Shown here piece by piece: positions 9,590 to 18,217 of a stretch of DNA of 64,000 nt. This stretch comes from Chryseobacterium hagamense. GTDB taxonomy: Bacteria; Bacteroidota; Bacteroidia; Flavobacteriales; Weeksellaceae. The translations under genes were made by a program, and so were the position numbers. Every line of letters starts with the position of its first letter. The first letter of the stretch is position 1. The notes below the pieces were generated by a model. It made no database searches. It was not told the DNA's origin and saw nothing but the letters and a program-made list of their open reading frames with translations. The stretch is from assembly GCF_007991455.1 (NCBI RefSeq), contig NZ_BJYJ01000004.1:209740-273739 (forward strand), written 5' to 3'.

Positions 9590-9609
9590 CCGTAAGAAAT
9601 TAGTTTAAC

Positions 9610-10029
9610 ATGACCATTAAAGAAAAACAGCAGGAAATCATCGATGAATTTGCGTTTCTTGAAGATTGGGAGCAGAAGTATGAATATATTATCGATCTTG
9701 GAAAAGAACTGAAAGGTTTGCCGGAAGATAAGAAAACGGATGACAACCTCATCAAAGGCTGCCAGAGCAAAGTCTGGATCGACGCTGAATTCAGGGATGG
9801 AAATTTATTTTTCAATGCCGATTCCGACGGGATTCTGCCGAAAGGAATCGTATCACTGCTGGTAAGCATTTACAGCGGGCATTCCACCCAGGAAATTTTA
9901 GATTCCGATTTTGATTTTATTTCCGAGATCGGATTGCAGGAATTCCTTTCCCCTTCAAGGGCCAACGGATTGATGGCCATGACCAAACAAATCAAGTTCT
10001 ACGCAGTAGCCTATCAATTGAAAGCTTAG
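9610..10029 (+). CDS. sufE: SufE-family sulfur acceptor protein
   Basis: 139 residues, normal length. SufE takes persulfide from the cysteine desulfurase SufS and activates it for Fe-S cluster assembly. The acceptor cysteine is in LIKGCQSKVWIDA near residue 52, and the C-terminal FLSPSRANGLMAM segment is the usual SufE signature. The stop codon is followed after 2 nt by a glycosyltransferase on a TTG start, so it shares a transcript with an unrelated function. Confidence 0.95.
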   Translation: MTIKEKQQEIIDEFAFLEDWEQKYEYIIDLGKELKGLPEDKKTDDNLIKGCQSKVWIDAEFRDGNLFFNADSDGILPKGIVSLLVSIYSGHSTQEILDSDFDFISEIGLQEFLSPSRANGLMAMTKQIKFYAVAYQLKA

Positions 10030-10031
10030 TT

Positions 10032-11000
10032 TTGACACGGATTTTAGCATATCGTTTTTCTGCATTCGGTGATGTTGCCATGACCGCACCGGTTTTCCGC
10101 GAGTTTCTGGAACAGAATCCTGAGGTGGAAATTATCATGGTTTCCAGAAAGAACTTTGAAGGCTTGTTTGAGGATATTCCGAATATTATCTTTAAAGGAG
10201 TGAATCTTGATGACTACAAAGGCTTCTTCGGATTAAACAGGCTGGCCAATGAACTGATCAGGGAATTTAAACCCGATATCATTGCCAATCTGCATGATGT
10301 GATCCGGACCAAGGTGCTGGACCGGATTTACCGGCGAAAAGGACTTAAAGTATTTAAAATCAATAAAGGGAAAGAAGAAAAAGAGAATCTGACCGATGTC
10401 TGGAACCTGAATAAAGTCCAGCTGAGAAAAACGGTGGAGCGCTATGCCGATGTTTTCCGCGAAATGGGTTATCATGTCGAACTTTCACACCGGTTACGAC
10501 CTGTACCGGGTGAAAAATCAGGAATCGGATTTGCACCTTTTGCCCAGCACCGAGGGAAAATGCTTCCGCTTGAAAAATCGTATGAGCTGGTGCGGATTTT
10601 AGCCCGGAAACATCCCGTTTACTTTTTCGGGGGAGGAAAAGCCGAAACGGAAACCCTGGAAAAATGGGAGCAGGAAATCCCGAATACCTTCAGCCTGGCC
10701 GGAAAGCTGAGCCTTACCGAAGAACTGAACAAGATTGCCGGACTGGAGCTCATGATTTCCATGGATTCCGCCAATATGCACCTGGCAAGCCTGATGGGAA
10801 CCCGATGTGTTTCCATCTGGGGGCAGACCCATCCGTATGCCGGATTCTTAGGTTTCGGACAAAGCGAAGATGATGTGGTGCAGATCAAAGACCTCACCTG
10901 CAGGCCATGTTCCGTTTTCGGGGACAAAGAATGCTATCGGGGAGACTGGGCTTGCCTGGAAGAACTGAGTGTGCAGAAAATTGCAGAAAAGATTTTATAA
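10032..11000 (+). CDS. Glycosyltransferase family 9 (LPS heptosyltransferase-like)
   Basis: 322 residues. The N-terminus ILAYRFSAFGDVAMTAPVFREF is the family's acceptor-lobe signature, and the donor lobe shows MISMDSANMHLASLMGTRCVSIWGQTHP, the GT9 ADP-heptose binding pattern. It probably adds a core sugar to lipopolysaccharide. The start is taken as TTG at 10032: the next ATG (about 10080) would remove the conserved RFSAFGD motif. It begins 2 nt after the sufE stop and ends at a good terminator. Confidence 0.9.
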   Translation: MTRILAYRFSAFGDVAMTAPVFREFLEQNPEVEIIMVSRKNFEGLFEDIPNIIFKGVNLDDYKGFFGLNRLANELIREFKPDIIANLHDVIRTKVLDRIYRRKGLKVFKINKGKEEKENLTDVWNLNKVQLRKTVERYADVFREMGYHVELSHRLRPVPGEKSGIGFAPFAQHRGKMLPLEKSYELVRILARKHPVYFFGGGKAETETLEKWEQEIPNTFSLAGKLSLTEELNKIAGLELMISMDSANMHLASLMGTRCVSIWGQTHPYAGFLGFGQSEDDVVQIKDLTCRPCSVFGDKECYRGDWACLEELSVQKIAEKIL

Positions 11001-11004
11001 ATAC

Positions 11005-11034
11005 AGCCTCTCATTTTGGGAGGCTTATTTTTTT
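11005..11034 (+). terminator. Terminator of the sufE-glycosyltransferase transcript
   Basis: Stem AGCCTCTCA / TGGGAGGCT with a 3-nt loop and one G:T pair, then TATTTTTTT. It begins 5 nt after the stop codon. Confidence 0.85.
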
Positions 11035-11070
11035 AATTCAATATTCTATTCAATAATAGCTGAAATAAAA

Positions 11071-11097
11071 AAATCTCTCTTAAAAAAGAGAGATTTT
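11071..11097 (-). terminator. Terminator of the tRNA-Val gene
   Basis: Perfect stem AAATCTCTCTT / AAGAGAGATTT with a 4-nt loop. On the minus strand it starts 5 nt after the tRNA 3' end and is followed by T7. Confidence 0.85.
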
Positions 11098-11100
11098 CTG

Positions 11101-11175
11101 TGGGCCCTGAGGGATTCGAACCCCCGACCCTCTGGGTGTAAACCAGATGCTCTGAACCAACTGAGCTAAGAGCCC
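11101..11175 (-). tRNA. tRNA-Val (anticodon UAC)
   Basis: On the minus strand GGGCTCT starts the acceptor stem and pairs with AGGGCCC at the 3' end, with one G:U and a discriminator A. The D-arm (TAGCTCAGTTGG), anticodon arm (TCTGG-TTTACAC-CCAGA, anticodon TAC) and T-arm (GGGGG-TTCGAAT-CCCTC) are complete. CCA is not encoded; the following bases are CAG. It is a single tRNA with its own terminator, lying between the glycosyltransferase and folC. Confidence 0.97.
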
Positions 11176-11216
11176 CTATACTTGTTTCCTCGTTTAGAGT
11201 GGTGCAAATATACGAC

Positions 11217-12461
11217 TTATTTAGAAATCTCCAAATTTTTTTCTAAAAATTCTCCCACGACAAAGTTGCTGCCACCGATAAAAATCATTTCTTCCTTTGT
11301 ACATTCCTCTTTTGCAGAAAGATACGCTGCCTGCACCGAATTGAAAATTTTATAGGAAATTTTTGCGTCGGTCAGCAAATCTTCATATTCCTGAGGCGGT
11401 CTTCCCCGGTGAATGGCCGGTTTTGCAAAATAGAATGTGGCATCTTCAGGTAAAATTTTCATCACGTCATCTATTTTCTTATCATTGACGAAACCCAGAA
11501 TTATATGCTTGTGCCGATCAATCGAATTCAATTGGGCAAAGACATATTCCAGGCCGGCCTGGTTATGCCCCGTATCGCATATGGTCAGCGGATGTTTTGA
11601 AAACTCAAACCACCGCCCGATAAAGCCGGTATTCTGGTGTACATGTAAAAGTCCGGTCTCAATATTCTTATCAGAAATAATGAAATTTAATTTTCTCAGC
11701 TCTTCAATTATACTTAAAACGACTTTAATATTTTTTTCCTGGTAATTTCCCTTCAAGTCGGATTTTAATGAAGTCTGTGAGGGGGTCGCATCAATAAACG
11801 GCGCCTTTTCCTGATCTGCTTTATTCCGGATAATTCTTTTTACCGTTTCATTTTCATCTCCTGAAACAACCGGAATGCCCGGTTTTACAATTCCCGCTTT
11901 TTCGGCTGCAATTTCTTCAATGGTATCGCCTAAAATATTCTGATGATCCAGCTGAACATTGGTAACCGCTGAAACCAGGGGGCTGATGATATTGGTGGAA
12001 TCCAGCCTTCCCCCTAATCCGACTTCAATAATCGCAATGTCTACCTGCTGGCGGTAAAAGTATTCGAAAGCCATGATGGTTGTAAATTCAAAAAAAGAAG
12101 GCTGTATATCTGCCGGCAGGTCTTTTAATTTCTGGATAAAATCAAAAACGAATTCCTTATCACAGTTGTGGCCATTCACTTTAATCCGTTCTGTAAAATC
12201 AATGAGATGGGGAGAGTTGTACAATCCGACTTTATAACCCGAATCCTGCAGCACGGAGGCCAGCATATTGCTGGAAGATCCTTTGCCGTTTGTCCCGCCG
12301 ATGTGGATGCATTTTATTTTTTCCTGTGGATTTCCAAAAAAGTCGCAGAGCCGTTTAATATTATCCAGTCCGGGCTTATAGGCCTTCTGACCGTCAACCT
12401 GGTAATTGGGAGCCTGTATGAAAAGCCAGTCTACAGCCTCCTGATATTGTTCATGAGTCAT
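11217..12461 (-). CDS. folC: Bifunctional dihydrofolate/folylpolyglutamate synthase
   Basis: A Mur-ligase-fold enzyme that adds glutamate to dihydropteroate or folates. The ATP loop GGTNGKGSS lies at residues 55-63, followed by YNSPHLIDFTERIKVNG. The central region has VTNVQLDHQNILGDTIEEIAAEKAGIVKPG, in which the Lys of KAGI is the usual carbamylated residue, and the C-terminal domain has CDTGHNQAGLEYV. Length of 414 is normal. It is divergent from the TolC-family gene. Confidence 0.95.
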   Translation of the reverse strand: MTHEQYQEAVDWLFIQAPNYQVDGQKAYKPGLDNIKRLCDFFGNPQEKIKCIHIGGTNGKGSSSNMLASVLQDSGYKVGLYNSPHLIDFTERIKVNGHNCDKEFVFDFIQKLKDLPADIQPSFFEFTTIMAFEYFYRQQVDIAIIEVGLGGRLDSTNIISPLVSAVTNVQLDHQNILGDTIEEIAAEKAGIVKPGIPVVSGDENETVKRIIRNKADQEKAPFIDATPSQTSLKSDLKGNYQEKNIKVVLSIIEELRKLNFIISDKNIETGLLHVHQNTGFIGRWFEFSKHPLTICDTGHNQAGLEYVFAQLNSIDRHKHIILGFVNDKKIDDVMKILPEDATFYFAKPAIHRGRPPQEYEDLLTDAKISYKIFNSVQAAYLSAKEECTKEEMIFIGGSNFVVGEFLEKNLEISK

Positions 12462-12548
12462 GGTACAAAATTCTCAAAAGTTTTTTAAAAAGAAATAACA
12501 AAGTGTAACTTTTTTATCTTTACTTCGTCTAATAGGGAAAAATAGCTT

Positions 12549-13889
12549 ATGAAAAGAGTTTTGACTATTGTTTTGGGATTAACGTGCCTGGCGGTCAATG
12601 CCCAGAAAAAATGGTCTTTGAGAGCATGTGTGGATTATGCAACCGAGCATAATCTTCAGGTCATCCAAAACGAATATTCGAAACAGGTACAGGATCTGAA
12701 CCTGAGAATCGCAAAACGAAATTATCTGCCGTCTGTTTCCGCCAATGTGGGCAATACGGTAAGTTTCGGGCAGACTTCTTTCGGTACCGGAAGTTTAAGG
12801 AACGACCGTTTCAGCAACAGTGCCAATCTGGGGGCGGATATCCTGGTTTTCAATTACGGAAGACTGGAAAAGACCGTAAGAAAGACTGAGTTTGATGTTG
12901 AGGCCAGCCAGTACGATATTGAGACGATTAAAAATGATATTTCGCTTCAGATCGCCCAGCAATACCTGACTACTTTACTGAATAAAGAAATCGTAAAGAT
13001 ATCTCAAGCTGCCGTGGAGAATGCAAAGAAACAATATGACCGGTCAAAAATTACTACGGAAATCGGAACAACTGCGCAGACGGTCCTTGCCGAAGCTGAA
13101 GCCGGACTGGCCCGGGAAAAGCAGAATCTGAAAACTGCAGAAATCAACGTCGGGAGAAGCCTGTTTGCGCTGGCCCAGCTTTTACAGCTTCAGGAATACA
13201 AAGATTTTGATGTGGAGGATGTGGATATTCCGGATCAGCTTGCGCCGCAGCTGAAAGGAGTGGATGAGGTACTGGCCATCGCTTACGAAAACCAGCCCCA
13301 GATCAAAGCGGCGGAAAGCCGGATCAAGTCGGCTGCAGCGCAGACCGAGATCAATAAAACGGCATTCTGGCCTACTTTAACGGCAAGCGTCGGGATCGGA
13401 AGTTTCTATAATAATTTATTGAATACCAATAATGTAGGGTCATCGCTTTTCTATGTACAGGAGCAGGGGTTCTTTGGCCAGTACAAAGATAACTTCGGTC
13501 AGCAGGCGGCTGTTTCTTTGAATATTCCGGTTTTCAATAAAGGGATTACCAGGCTCCAGGTGGAACAGTCCAAAGTAAATGAGAACATTGCTAAAGTAAC
13601 GATGCAGCAACAGAAGCAGATCGTCCGCGAAAATGTGCAGAAGGCGCAGTTTGATGTGGATGCGAACTATGAAATCTACTTGTCTGCCCTGCAGGCCGAA
13701 AGAAGCACCAAGCTGGCATTGGATTTTGCAGATAAAAGCTATGCGGCCGGAAGATCGACGATCTATGATGTAAATGTAGCCAGAAACAACTACGCCAATG
13801 CCCAGGGATCTGTAGCCCAGGCCAAATATAATTATGTGTTCAGCCTTAAATTGCTGAATTTCTATTCAGGAATTCCGCTGAGTTTATAG
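12549..13889 (+). CDS. TolC-family outer-membrane efflux protein
   Basis: 446 residues with a signal peptide ending ..LAVNAQ. Two repeated halves begin with WSLRACVDYATEHNLQVIQNEY and end with the helical hairpins typical of TolC, with many Gln/Ala heptads (KSYAAGRSTIYDVNVARNNYANAQGSVAQAKYNYVFSLKLLNFYSG). It forms the outer-membrane duct of tripartite exporters. No inner-membrane pump or periplasmic adaptor is adjacent, which is unusual, so its partner must be encoded elsewhere. It starts a run of five close genes. Confidence 0.93.
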   Translation: MKRVLTIVLGLTCLAVNAQKKWSLRACVDYATEHNLQVIQNEYSKQVQDLNLRIAKRNYLPSVSANVGNTVSFGQTSFGTGSLRNDRFSNSANLGADILVFNYGRLEKTVRKTEFDVEASQYDIETIKNDISLQIAQQYLTTLLNKEIVKISQAAVENAKKQYDRSKITTEIGTTAQTVLAEAEAGLAREKQNLKTAEINVGRSLFALAQLLQLQEYKDFDVEDVDIPDQLAPQLKGVDEVLAIAYENQPQIKAAESRIKSAAAQTEINKTAFWPTLTASVGIGSFYNNLLNTNNVGSSLFYVQEQGFFGQYKDNFGQQAAVSLNIPVFNKGITRLQVEQSKVNENIAKVTMQQQKQIVRENVQKAQFDVDANYEIYLSALQAERSTKLALDFADKSYAAGRSTIYDVNVARNNYANAQGSVAQAKYNYVFSLKLLNFYSGIPLSL

Positions 13890-13891
13890 AA

Positions 13892-14482
13892 ATGTCCATT
13901 CAACCCTTAGAAAAATACCTGCCGGAAAATACCCATCAATATTTAAAGGCTTGGTTTGCCGATTATTACATTCATATCAAGATAACCCGCAACCGGGACT
14001 CCAAGCTGGGAGACTATCGCAGACTCCCGGATCACTCCCATGAAATTACCATCAATTCCACGTTGGTGCCACAGCTGTTCTTTTTTGTGCTGACCCACGA
14101 GCTGGCCCATCTTATTGCATTTGAGAAATATGGCCGCAGGATTTTGCCGCATGGTAACGAATGGAAAGAAACATTCCGGAAAATGCTGTTGCAGAGCCTG
14201 GAGGTGTACGACGAAGATCTGAGACCGGTTATTATCAGGTTTTCAAAATCTCCGAAAGCCAATTTCATGGCAAGTCCCGACCTGGTAAAATATTTCCATG
14301 TTGAAAAACAGGACGATAAACTCGTTTTTATTGAAACATTACAGAAAGGAGACTTTTTTATTTACCGGAATGAAAAGTACCTGCTAGAAGGTCTTATTAA
14401 AAAAAACTATCTTTGCAAGCACCTGGCTACGGGAAGGAAGTATTCTTTCAAACCCTTGGCGAGGGTAGAAAAATATGCTTAA
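13892..14482 (+). CDS. SprT-like zinc metallopeptidase-domain protein
   Basis: 196 residues. The motif FVLTHELAHLIAFEKYG gives a zinc HExxH at H69-E70-H73, and HGNEWKETF around H87 supplies the third ligand, as in the SprT/Spartan group. SprT-like proteins in eukaryotes act on DNA-protein crosslinks, but the bacterial role is unclear. The C-terminal ~80 residues look like a small beta domain. It starts 2 nt after the TolC stop and ends 2 nt before the guanylyltransferase, so it is co-transcribed. Confidence 0.88.
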   Translation: MSIQPLEKYLPENTHQYLKAWFADYYIHIKITRNRDSKLGDYRRLPDHSHEITINSTLVPQLFFFVLTHELAHLIAFEKYGRRILPHGNEWKETFRKMLLQSLEVYDEDLRPVIIRFSKSPKANFMASPDLVKYFHVEKQDDKLVFIETLQKGDFFIYRNEKYLLEGLIKKNYLCKHLATGRKYSFKPLARVEKYA

Positions 14483-14484
14483 AA

Positions 14485-15570
14485 ATGTTACAATCAGATA
14501 GATATTGCGTAATTATGGCAGGAGGAATCGGCAGCAGATTCTGGCCTATGAGTACACAGAAATTCCCGAAACAGTTTCAGGATATTTTAGGGGTCGGGCG
14601 CACCATGATTCAGCAGACGTACGACCGGATCAGCAGGATCATTCCTAATGAAAATATATTTGTCATAACCAATAAAGAGTATGTAGAGCTTTCGCACCAG
14701 CAGTTGCCGGAAATTCCTCAGGATAATGTTGTGGGAGAACCGCTGCTGAAGAATACGGCGCCCTGTAATCTTTATATGGCCAACAAAATTGCTGAAATTA
14801 ATCCGGAGGCCACGATGATTGTTCTGCCGGCAGATCATCTGATCCTTAAAGAAGAAACCTTTCTGGAAAAAGTAAGGCTGGCATTTGATATCGCTTCTGA
14901 AAACGAATATCTTGTTACCTTAGGAATCACGCCTACCAGACCGGATACGGGATACGGATACATTCAGTTTGTAGACAAACGCGATTCGGAATATTATAAA
15001 GTAAAAACATTTACGGAAAAGCCGATTCTTGAGCTTGCCAAAAGCTTCCTTGAAAGCGGGGATTTTCTTTGGAATGCCGGAATTTTTATATGGAATGTGA
15101 AAAGCATCAGGCATGCTTTTGAAACCTATCTGCCCGAAATGACCCAGCACTTCATGGTCTGTGAATACAATGCAGACAATGAAAAAAGCTGTATCGAACT
15201 GATTTACCCGAAAGTACAGAAGATTTCCATCGATAACGGGATTATGGAAAAAGCAAAGAACGTCTATGTAATTCCTGCCGATCTGGGCTGGAGCGATCTG
15301 GGAACCTGGACTTCCGTTTATGAAAATGCGGACAAAGATGAAAATCTGAATGCTCTTAAAAGCAAGCAGCCGATCCTTACGTACAATGCCAAAGGAAACG
15401 TAATCCGCGTCAAAAACAACAGCAAAGCGGTAATTATTGACGGATTGGAAAATTATATTATTGTAGATACCGACAAAGCACTGCTGATCTGCCCACGGGA
15501 TAATGATCAGTTGATCAAAGATTACGTGCTTGATCTTAAAAACCTGAAAAAAGGAGACCGGTTCATATAA
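14485..15570 (+). CDS. Mannose-1-phosphate guanylyltransferase
   Basis: Makes GDP-mannose from mannose-1-phosphate and GTP for surface glycans. The N-terminal nucleotidyltransferase signature is MAGGIGSRFWPMSTQKFPKQF, with FTEKP and WNAGIFIWN further on. At 361 residues it lacks the C-terminal cupin isomerase domain of bifunctional ManC/AlgA, so it is the short single-function form. The start MLQSDRYCVIMAGG at 14485, 2 nt after the upstream stop, is chosen over an in-frame ATG at 14413 lying inside the SprT-like gene. Confidence 0.93.
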   Translation: MLQSDRYCVIMAGGIGSRFWPMSTQKFPKQFQDILGVGRTMIQQTYDRISRIIPNENIFVITNKEYVELSHQQLPEIPQDNVVGEPLLKNTAPCNLYMANKIAEINPEATMIVLPADHLILKEETFLEKVRLAFDIASENEYLVTLGITPTRPDTGYGYIQFVDKRDSEYYKVKTFTEKPILELAKSFLESGDFLWNAGIFIWNVKSIRHAFETYLPEMTQHFMVCEYNADNEKSCIELIYPKVQKISIDNGIMEKAKNVYVIPADLGWSDLGTWTSVYENADKDENLNALKSKQPILTYNAKGNVIRVKNNSKAVIIDGLENYIIVDTDKALLICPRDNDQLIKDYVLDLKNLKKGDRFI

Positions 15571-15602
15571 AATAATCTGCAGGTTTTTTCCGTTCTCTTA
15601 CT

Positions 15603-16280
15603 ATGTTTAAACTTATTACTAAATTTCATATTTCTGTCTTTCTGTTCTTAGGAATTCTCGCATTTTCTCAGGAAAAAAAGCAGTTTTCGAGTGTTCCGGG
15701 ACTTTTGCAGAGAATTGTGCCCAATATGAAAACGGATTCATGGATTCTGATTCATAAAAGCTACGGAAAGGATCAGGTTTTAAAGCAGGCAGGAGTGGTA
15801 AAAGGGTATATTTCACCATCTTCGGGATTTAACATCGGAATAGCGGAAGAAGACGAATTTTATTACATCGCATACGTTGCGGGCGGAAAAACTGCATATG
15901 TTACCGATCTTGAAGGGTTGAAAAAATTTGTCGGAAAAGCAGATGATGTCCAGGAAGCGGCGGTCCTTGCGGCTGCGGATGGTTATATTATTGACGAAGA
16001 ATTCAAAGATATGGCCGGGAACTATTATGAGGATCCGTCCAATTATTACCTGGATCTGGGCAAACTTACTTCCACGGAATGCCCCTATCAGAAAAAGCAC
16101 TATACCTTAACGGTCAGCAAATCATCAGGAACCGTTACCGATGTGAAAGACAATGGCGCTTATATCGAACTGTATAATAAAAAATGCACGAATAATCCCA
16201 GGCTTCTGAAAATCGAGAAAAAAGAAGAACCTAAAGATGAGCCTAAAAAGAAACCTTCAAGACCGGCAAAACGCCGCTGA
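15603..16280 (+). CDS. Secreted hypothetical protein with basic tail, 225 aa
   Basis: Signal peptide MFKLITKFHISVFLFLGILAFSQ. The mature region is a mixed alpha/beta domain with no recognised motif, two cysteines and an NYYEDPSNYYLDLGKL tract. The last ~25 residues are a charged Lys/Glu/Pro tail ending PSRPAKRR. It lies 32 nt after the guanylyltransferase, and its end overlaps the next gene by 44 nt. Confidence 0.75.
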   Translation: MFKLITKFHISVFLFLGILAFSQEKKQFSSVPGLLQRIVPNMKTDSWILIHKSYGKDQVLKQAGVVKGYISPSSGFNIGIAEEDEFYYIAYVAGGKTAYVTDLEGLKKFVGKADDVQEAAVLAAADGYIIDEEFKDMAGNYYEDPSNYYLDLGKLTSTECPYQKKHYTLTVSKSSGTVTDVKDNGAYIELYNKKCTNNPRLLKIEKKEEPKDEPKKKPSRPAKRR

Positions 16281-16782
16281 TTTTTACGAGACGGAGCGCC
16301 TTATACTGCGTCCGATGTCGTTGGAGGACGCCGGATTTATCCTTGATCTTTACAACAGACCGAAATTCATTCAGTTTATCGGAAACCGGAATCTGAAAAC
16401 AGTGGCCGATGCCGAAAACTATATTCAAAACCGTTTTCTTCCGCAGTTCGACCGCCTGGGTTACGGAAATTACCTGATGATCACAAAAGAAGGAAATCAT
16501 AAGATCGGTGGAGTCGGAATTTTTGAAAGGGAAGGGCTGGATGTCTTAGACATCGGGTTCTCACTGCTGGATGAATTCGAAAGAAAAGGCTATGCTTATG
16601 AAGCGGCCTCAAAGATTAAATCGGTAGGGATGAATGACTTTGGACTGAAAAAAATCTCTGCTATTACCACAAAAGACAATTTCGCTTCTCAAAAATTAAT
16701 TGAAAAGTTAGGGTTACAATTCCGGAAATACGTTACGATTCCGGATGATCCGGAAGAACTCATGTATTATGAAACGGAATGA
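16237..16782 (+). CDS. GNAT-family N-acetyltransferase (RimJ/RimL-like)
   Basis: 181 residues. The family opening FYETERLILRPMSLEDAGFILDLYN, the central IGGVGIFEREGLDVLDIGFSLLDEFERKGYAYEAASKIK and NFASQKLIEKLGLQF give the full GNAT acetyl-CoA fold (acetyltransf_3 type). The substrate is unknown; ribosomal protein or small-molecule acetylation are the usual possibilities. The ATG at 16237 makes a 44-nt overlap with the upstream gene in another frame. The first ~15 residues are not conserved-looking, so a slightly later non-ATG start is possible. Confidence 0.88.
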   Translation: MSLKRNLQDRQNAADFYETERLILRPMSLEDAGFILDLYNRPKFIQFIGNRNLKTVADAENYIQNRFLPQFDRLGYGNYLMITKEGNHKIGGVGIFEREGLDVLDIGFSLLDEFERKGYAYEAASKIKSVGMNDFGLKKISAITTKDNFASQKLIEKLGLQFRKYVTIPDDPEELMYYETE

Positions 16783-16818
16783 TTTTTTAAGACAAAGAAA
16801 TACTTCCTTGTCCGTCCT

Positions 16819-16859
16819 ATCATCTGATTTCTATTCATGTCCACTTTAAATCAGGTGAT
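16819..16859. repeat. Inverted repeat between convergent genes
   Basis: ATCATCTGATTT pairs with AAATCAGGTGAT, 12 bp with one G:T, enclosing 17 nt. It lies at the junction of the GNAT gene and bcp and could act as a terminator for either, although no T run follows. Confidence 0.5.
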
Positions 16860-17308
16860 TATCCTTCTAAAATCTGTGCCGCATGATCTTTGGTTTTCAC
16901 CTTGTCGATTACCTGGATGCAGGTTCCGTTTTCATCAAAAACAAACGTTGTTCTTACAATTCCCATAAACTCCCTGCCCATAAATTTTTTCAGCTGCCAT
17001 ACCCCGAATTTTTCAATAAGGTCGCGGTTTTCGTCGGCGATGATATCAAACGGCAGTTCATATTTCGTACTGAAGCTTTTCTGGCTCTTCACCGGGTCAG
17101 CACTGACGCCCAGCAACTGGAATCCCTGATCCTGCAGTTCAGAATAATGATCGCGCAGGTTACAGGCTTCAGCGGTACATCCGGGGGTATTCGCTTTCGG
17201 GTAAAAGAAAACAGCCAGCTTCTTTCCGTTAAATTTTTTCGAATCAATAGCTTCGCCATCCTGATTTATTCCTTCAAATTCCGGTAATTTATCTCCGATT
17301 TTCAACAT
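16859..17308 (-). CDS. bcp: Thioredoxin-dependent peroxiredoxin (BCP/PrxQ type)
   Basis: 149 residues. Reduces hydrogen and organic peroxides with electrons from thioredoxin. The motif PKANTPGCTAEACNLRD places the peroxidatic Cys at 44 and the resolving Cys at 49, the usual alpha-helical PrxQ arrangement. Length and fold landmarks (FFYPKANTPGC, GVSADPVKSQKSF) are normal. It is divergent from nth, with only 33 nt between the two starts. Confidence 0.95.
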   Translation of the reverse strand: MLKIGDKLPEFEGINQDGEAIDSKKFNGKKLAVFFYPKANTPGCTAEACNLRDHYSELQDQGFQLLGVSADPVKSQKSFSTKYELPFDIIADENRDLIEKFGVWQLKKFMGREFMGIVRTTFVFDENGTCIQVIDKVKTKDHAAQILEG

Positions 17309-17341
17309 AATGATTTATTTTTGTTCAAATTTAATGGTTAC

Positions 17342-17962
17342 ATGACAAAAAAGCAAAGAGCCGAGACCGTTCTGACAGAATTGGAAAAATTATATCCTCA
17401 GGTTCCTGTTCCGCTCGACCACACCGATCCTTTTACTTTACTGGTAGCCGTTGCCCTTTCGGCGCAGACCACGGATAAAAAAGTGAATCAGGTAACACCC
17501 GACCTTTTTCACGTAGCCGGGACCCCGCAGCGGATGGCTAAGCTGGAGGTCTTTGAAATCAAGGAACTGATCAAAGAGATCGGACTCTCCAACCAAAAGG
17601 CCAAAAACCTGAAACGAATGGCGGAACTGCTGATGGAAAAGCATGACGGCATAGTACCTCAGACGTATGAAGAGCTGGAAGCACTGCCAGGCGTAGGACA
17701 TAAAACCGCTTCGGTAGTGATGAGCCAGGCTTTCGGATTCCCTGCATTCCCGGTAGACACCCATATCCATCGCCTGATGACGAAATGGAAGCTTACCTCA
17801 GGCAAAAATGTAGTGGAAACAGAAAAAGACGCGAAATCATTATGGCCGGCAACGGCTTGGAACAAACTGCATCTTCAGATCATCTATTACGGAAGGGAAT
17901 ATTCTCCCGCCCGCGGCAAAGGAGAAAAGGACTTTATTACAAAGATGCTGTTTGAAAAATAA
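17342..17962 (+). CDS. nth: Endonuclease III-type DNA glycosylase lacking the iron-sulfur cysteines
   Basis: 206 residues. Removes oxidised pyrimidines and cleaves the abasic site. The helix-hairpin-helix LPGVGHKTASVVM carries the catalytic Lys at 121, and FPVDTHIHRL carries the Asp at 139, so both active-site residues are kept. The C-terminus ends YYGREYSPARGKGEKDFITKML and contains no cysteine, so the usual C-x6-C-x2-C-x5-C [4Fe-4S] motif is missing. The ATG at 17342 is preferred to a TTG at 17321. Confidence 0.93.
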   Translation: MTKKQRAETVLTELEKLYPQVPVPLDHTDPFTLLVAVALSAQTTDKKVNQVTPDLFHVAGTPQRMAKLEVFEIKELIKEIGLSNQKAKNLKRMAELLMEKHDGIVPQTYEELEALPGVGHKTASVVMSQAFGFPAFPVDTHIHRLMTKWKLTSGKNVVETEKDAKSLWPATAWNKLHLQIIYYGREYSPARGKGEKDFITKMLFEK

Positions 17963-17996
17963 TTAAACCAGCGTGAACTCGGGGCAGAAGCTGTAT

Positions 17997-18022
17997 GGGA
18001 AAGGCTGGGAGAGGGATGCGGG
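17997..18022 (+). other. G-quadruplex motif in a purine-rich intergenic tract
   Basis: Four GGG runs at 17997, 18007, 18013 and 18020 are separated by 7, 3 and 4 nt, which satisfies the canonical G3N1-7 rule. A GGGG at 17981 precedes it. The 17980-18032 tract is far richer in G than the surrounding sequence and lies just after the nth stop. Confidence 0.6.
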
Positions 18023-18217
18023 AGGCTGGAAGTAAATATTCTTAAAATACTTTTAAGAGTCTTAAATATCGTGTATGGGCTAAACCTTATTACATTCTCT
18101 GAGTCTTCTTTGAGCAGCTGAAAACAAAATGAATAGTATTGACTCTAAAATCAAATCAATGGTTGTCTGGCAGTTTTTCAGGTTGCCTAAGAGCGGTAAT
18201 TTATTTATTCATCTTAT

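Noticed and set aside
17960..18030. Frameshifted remainder of nth that might encode the missing cysteines
   Set aside because: All three frames downstream of the nth stop were read and none encodes a C-x6-C-x2-C-x5-C pattern.
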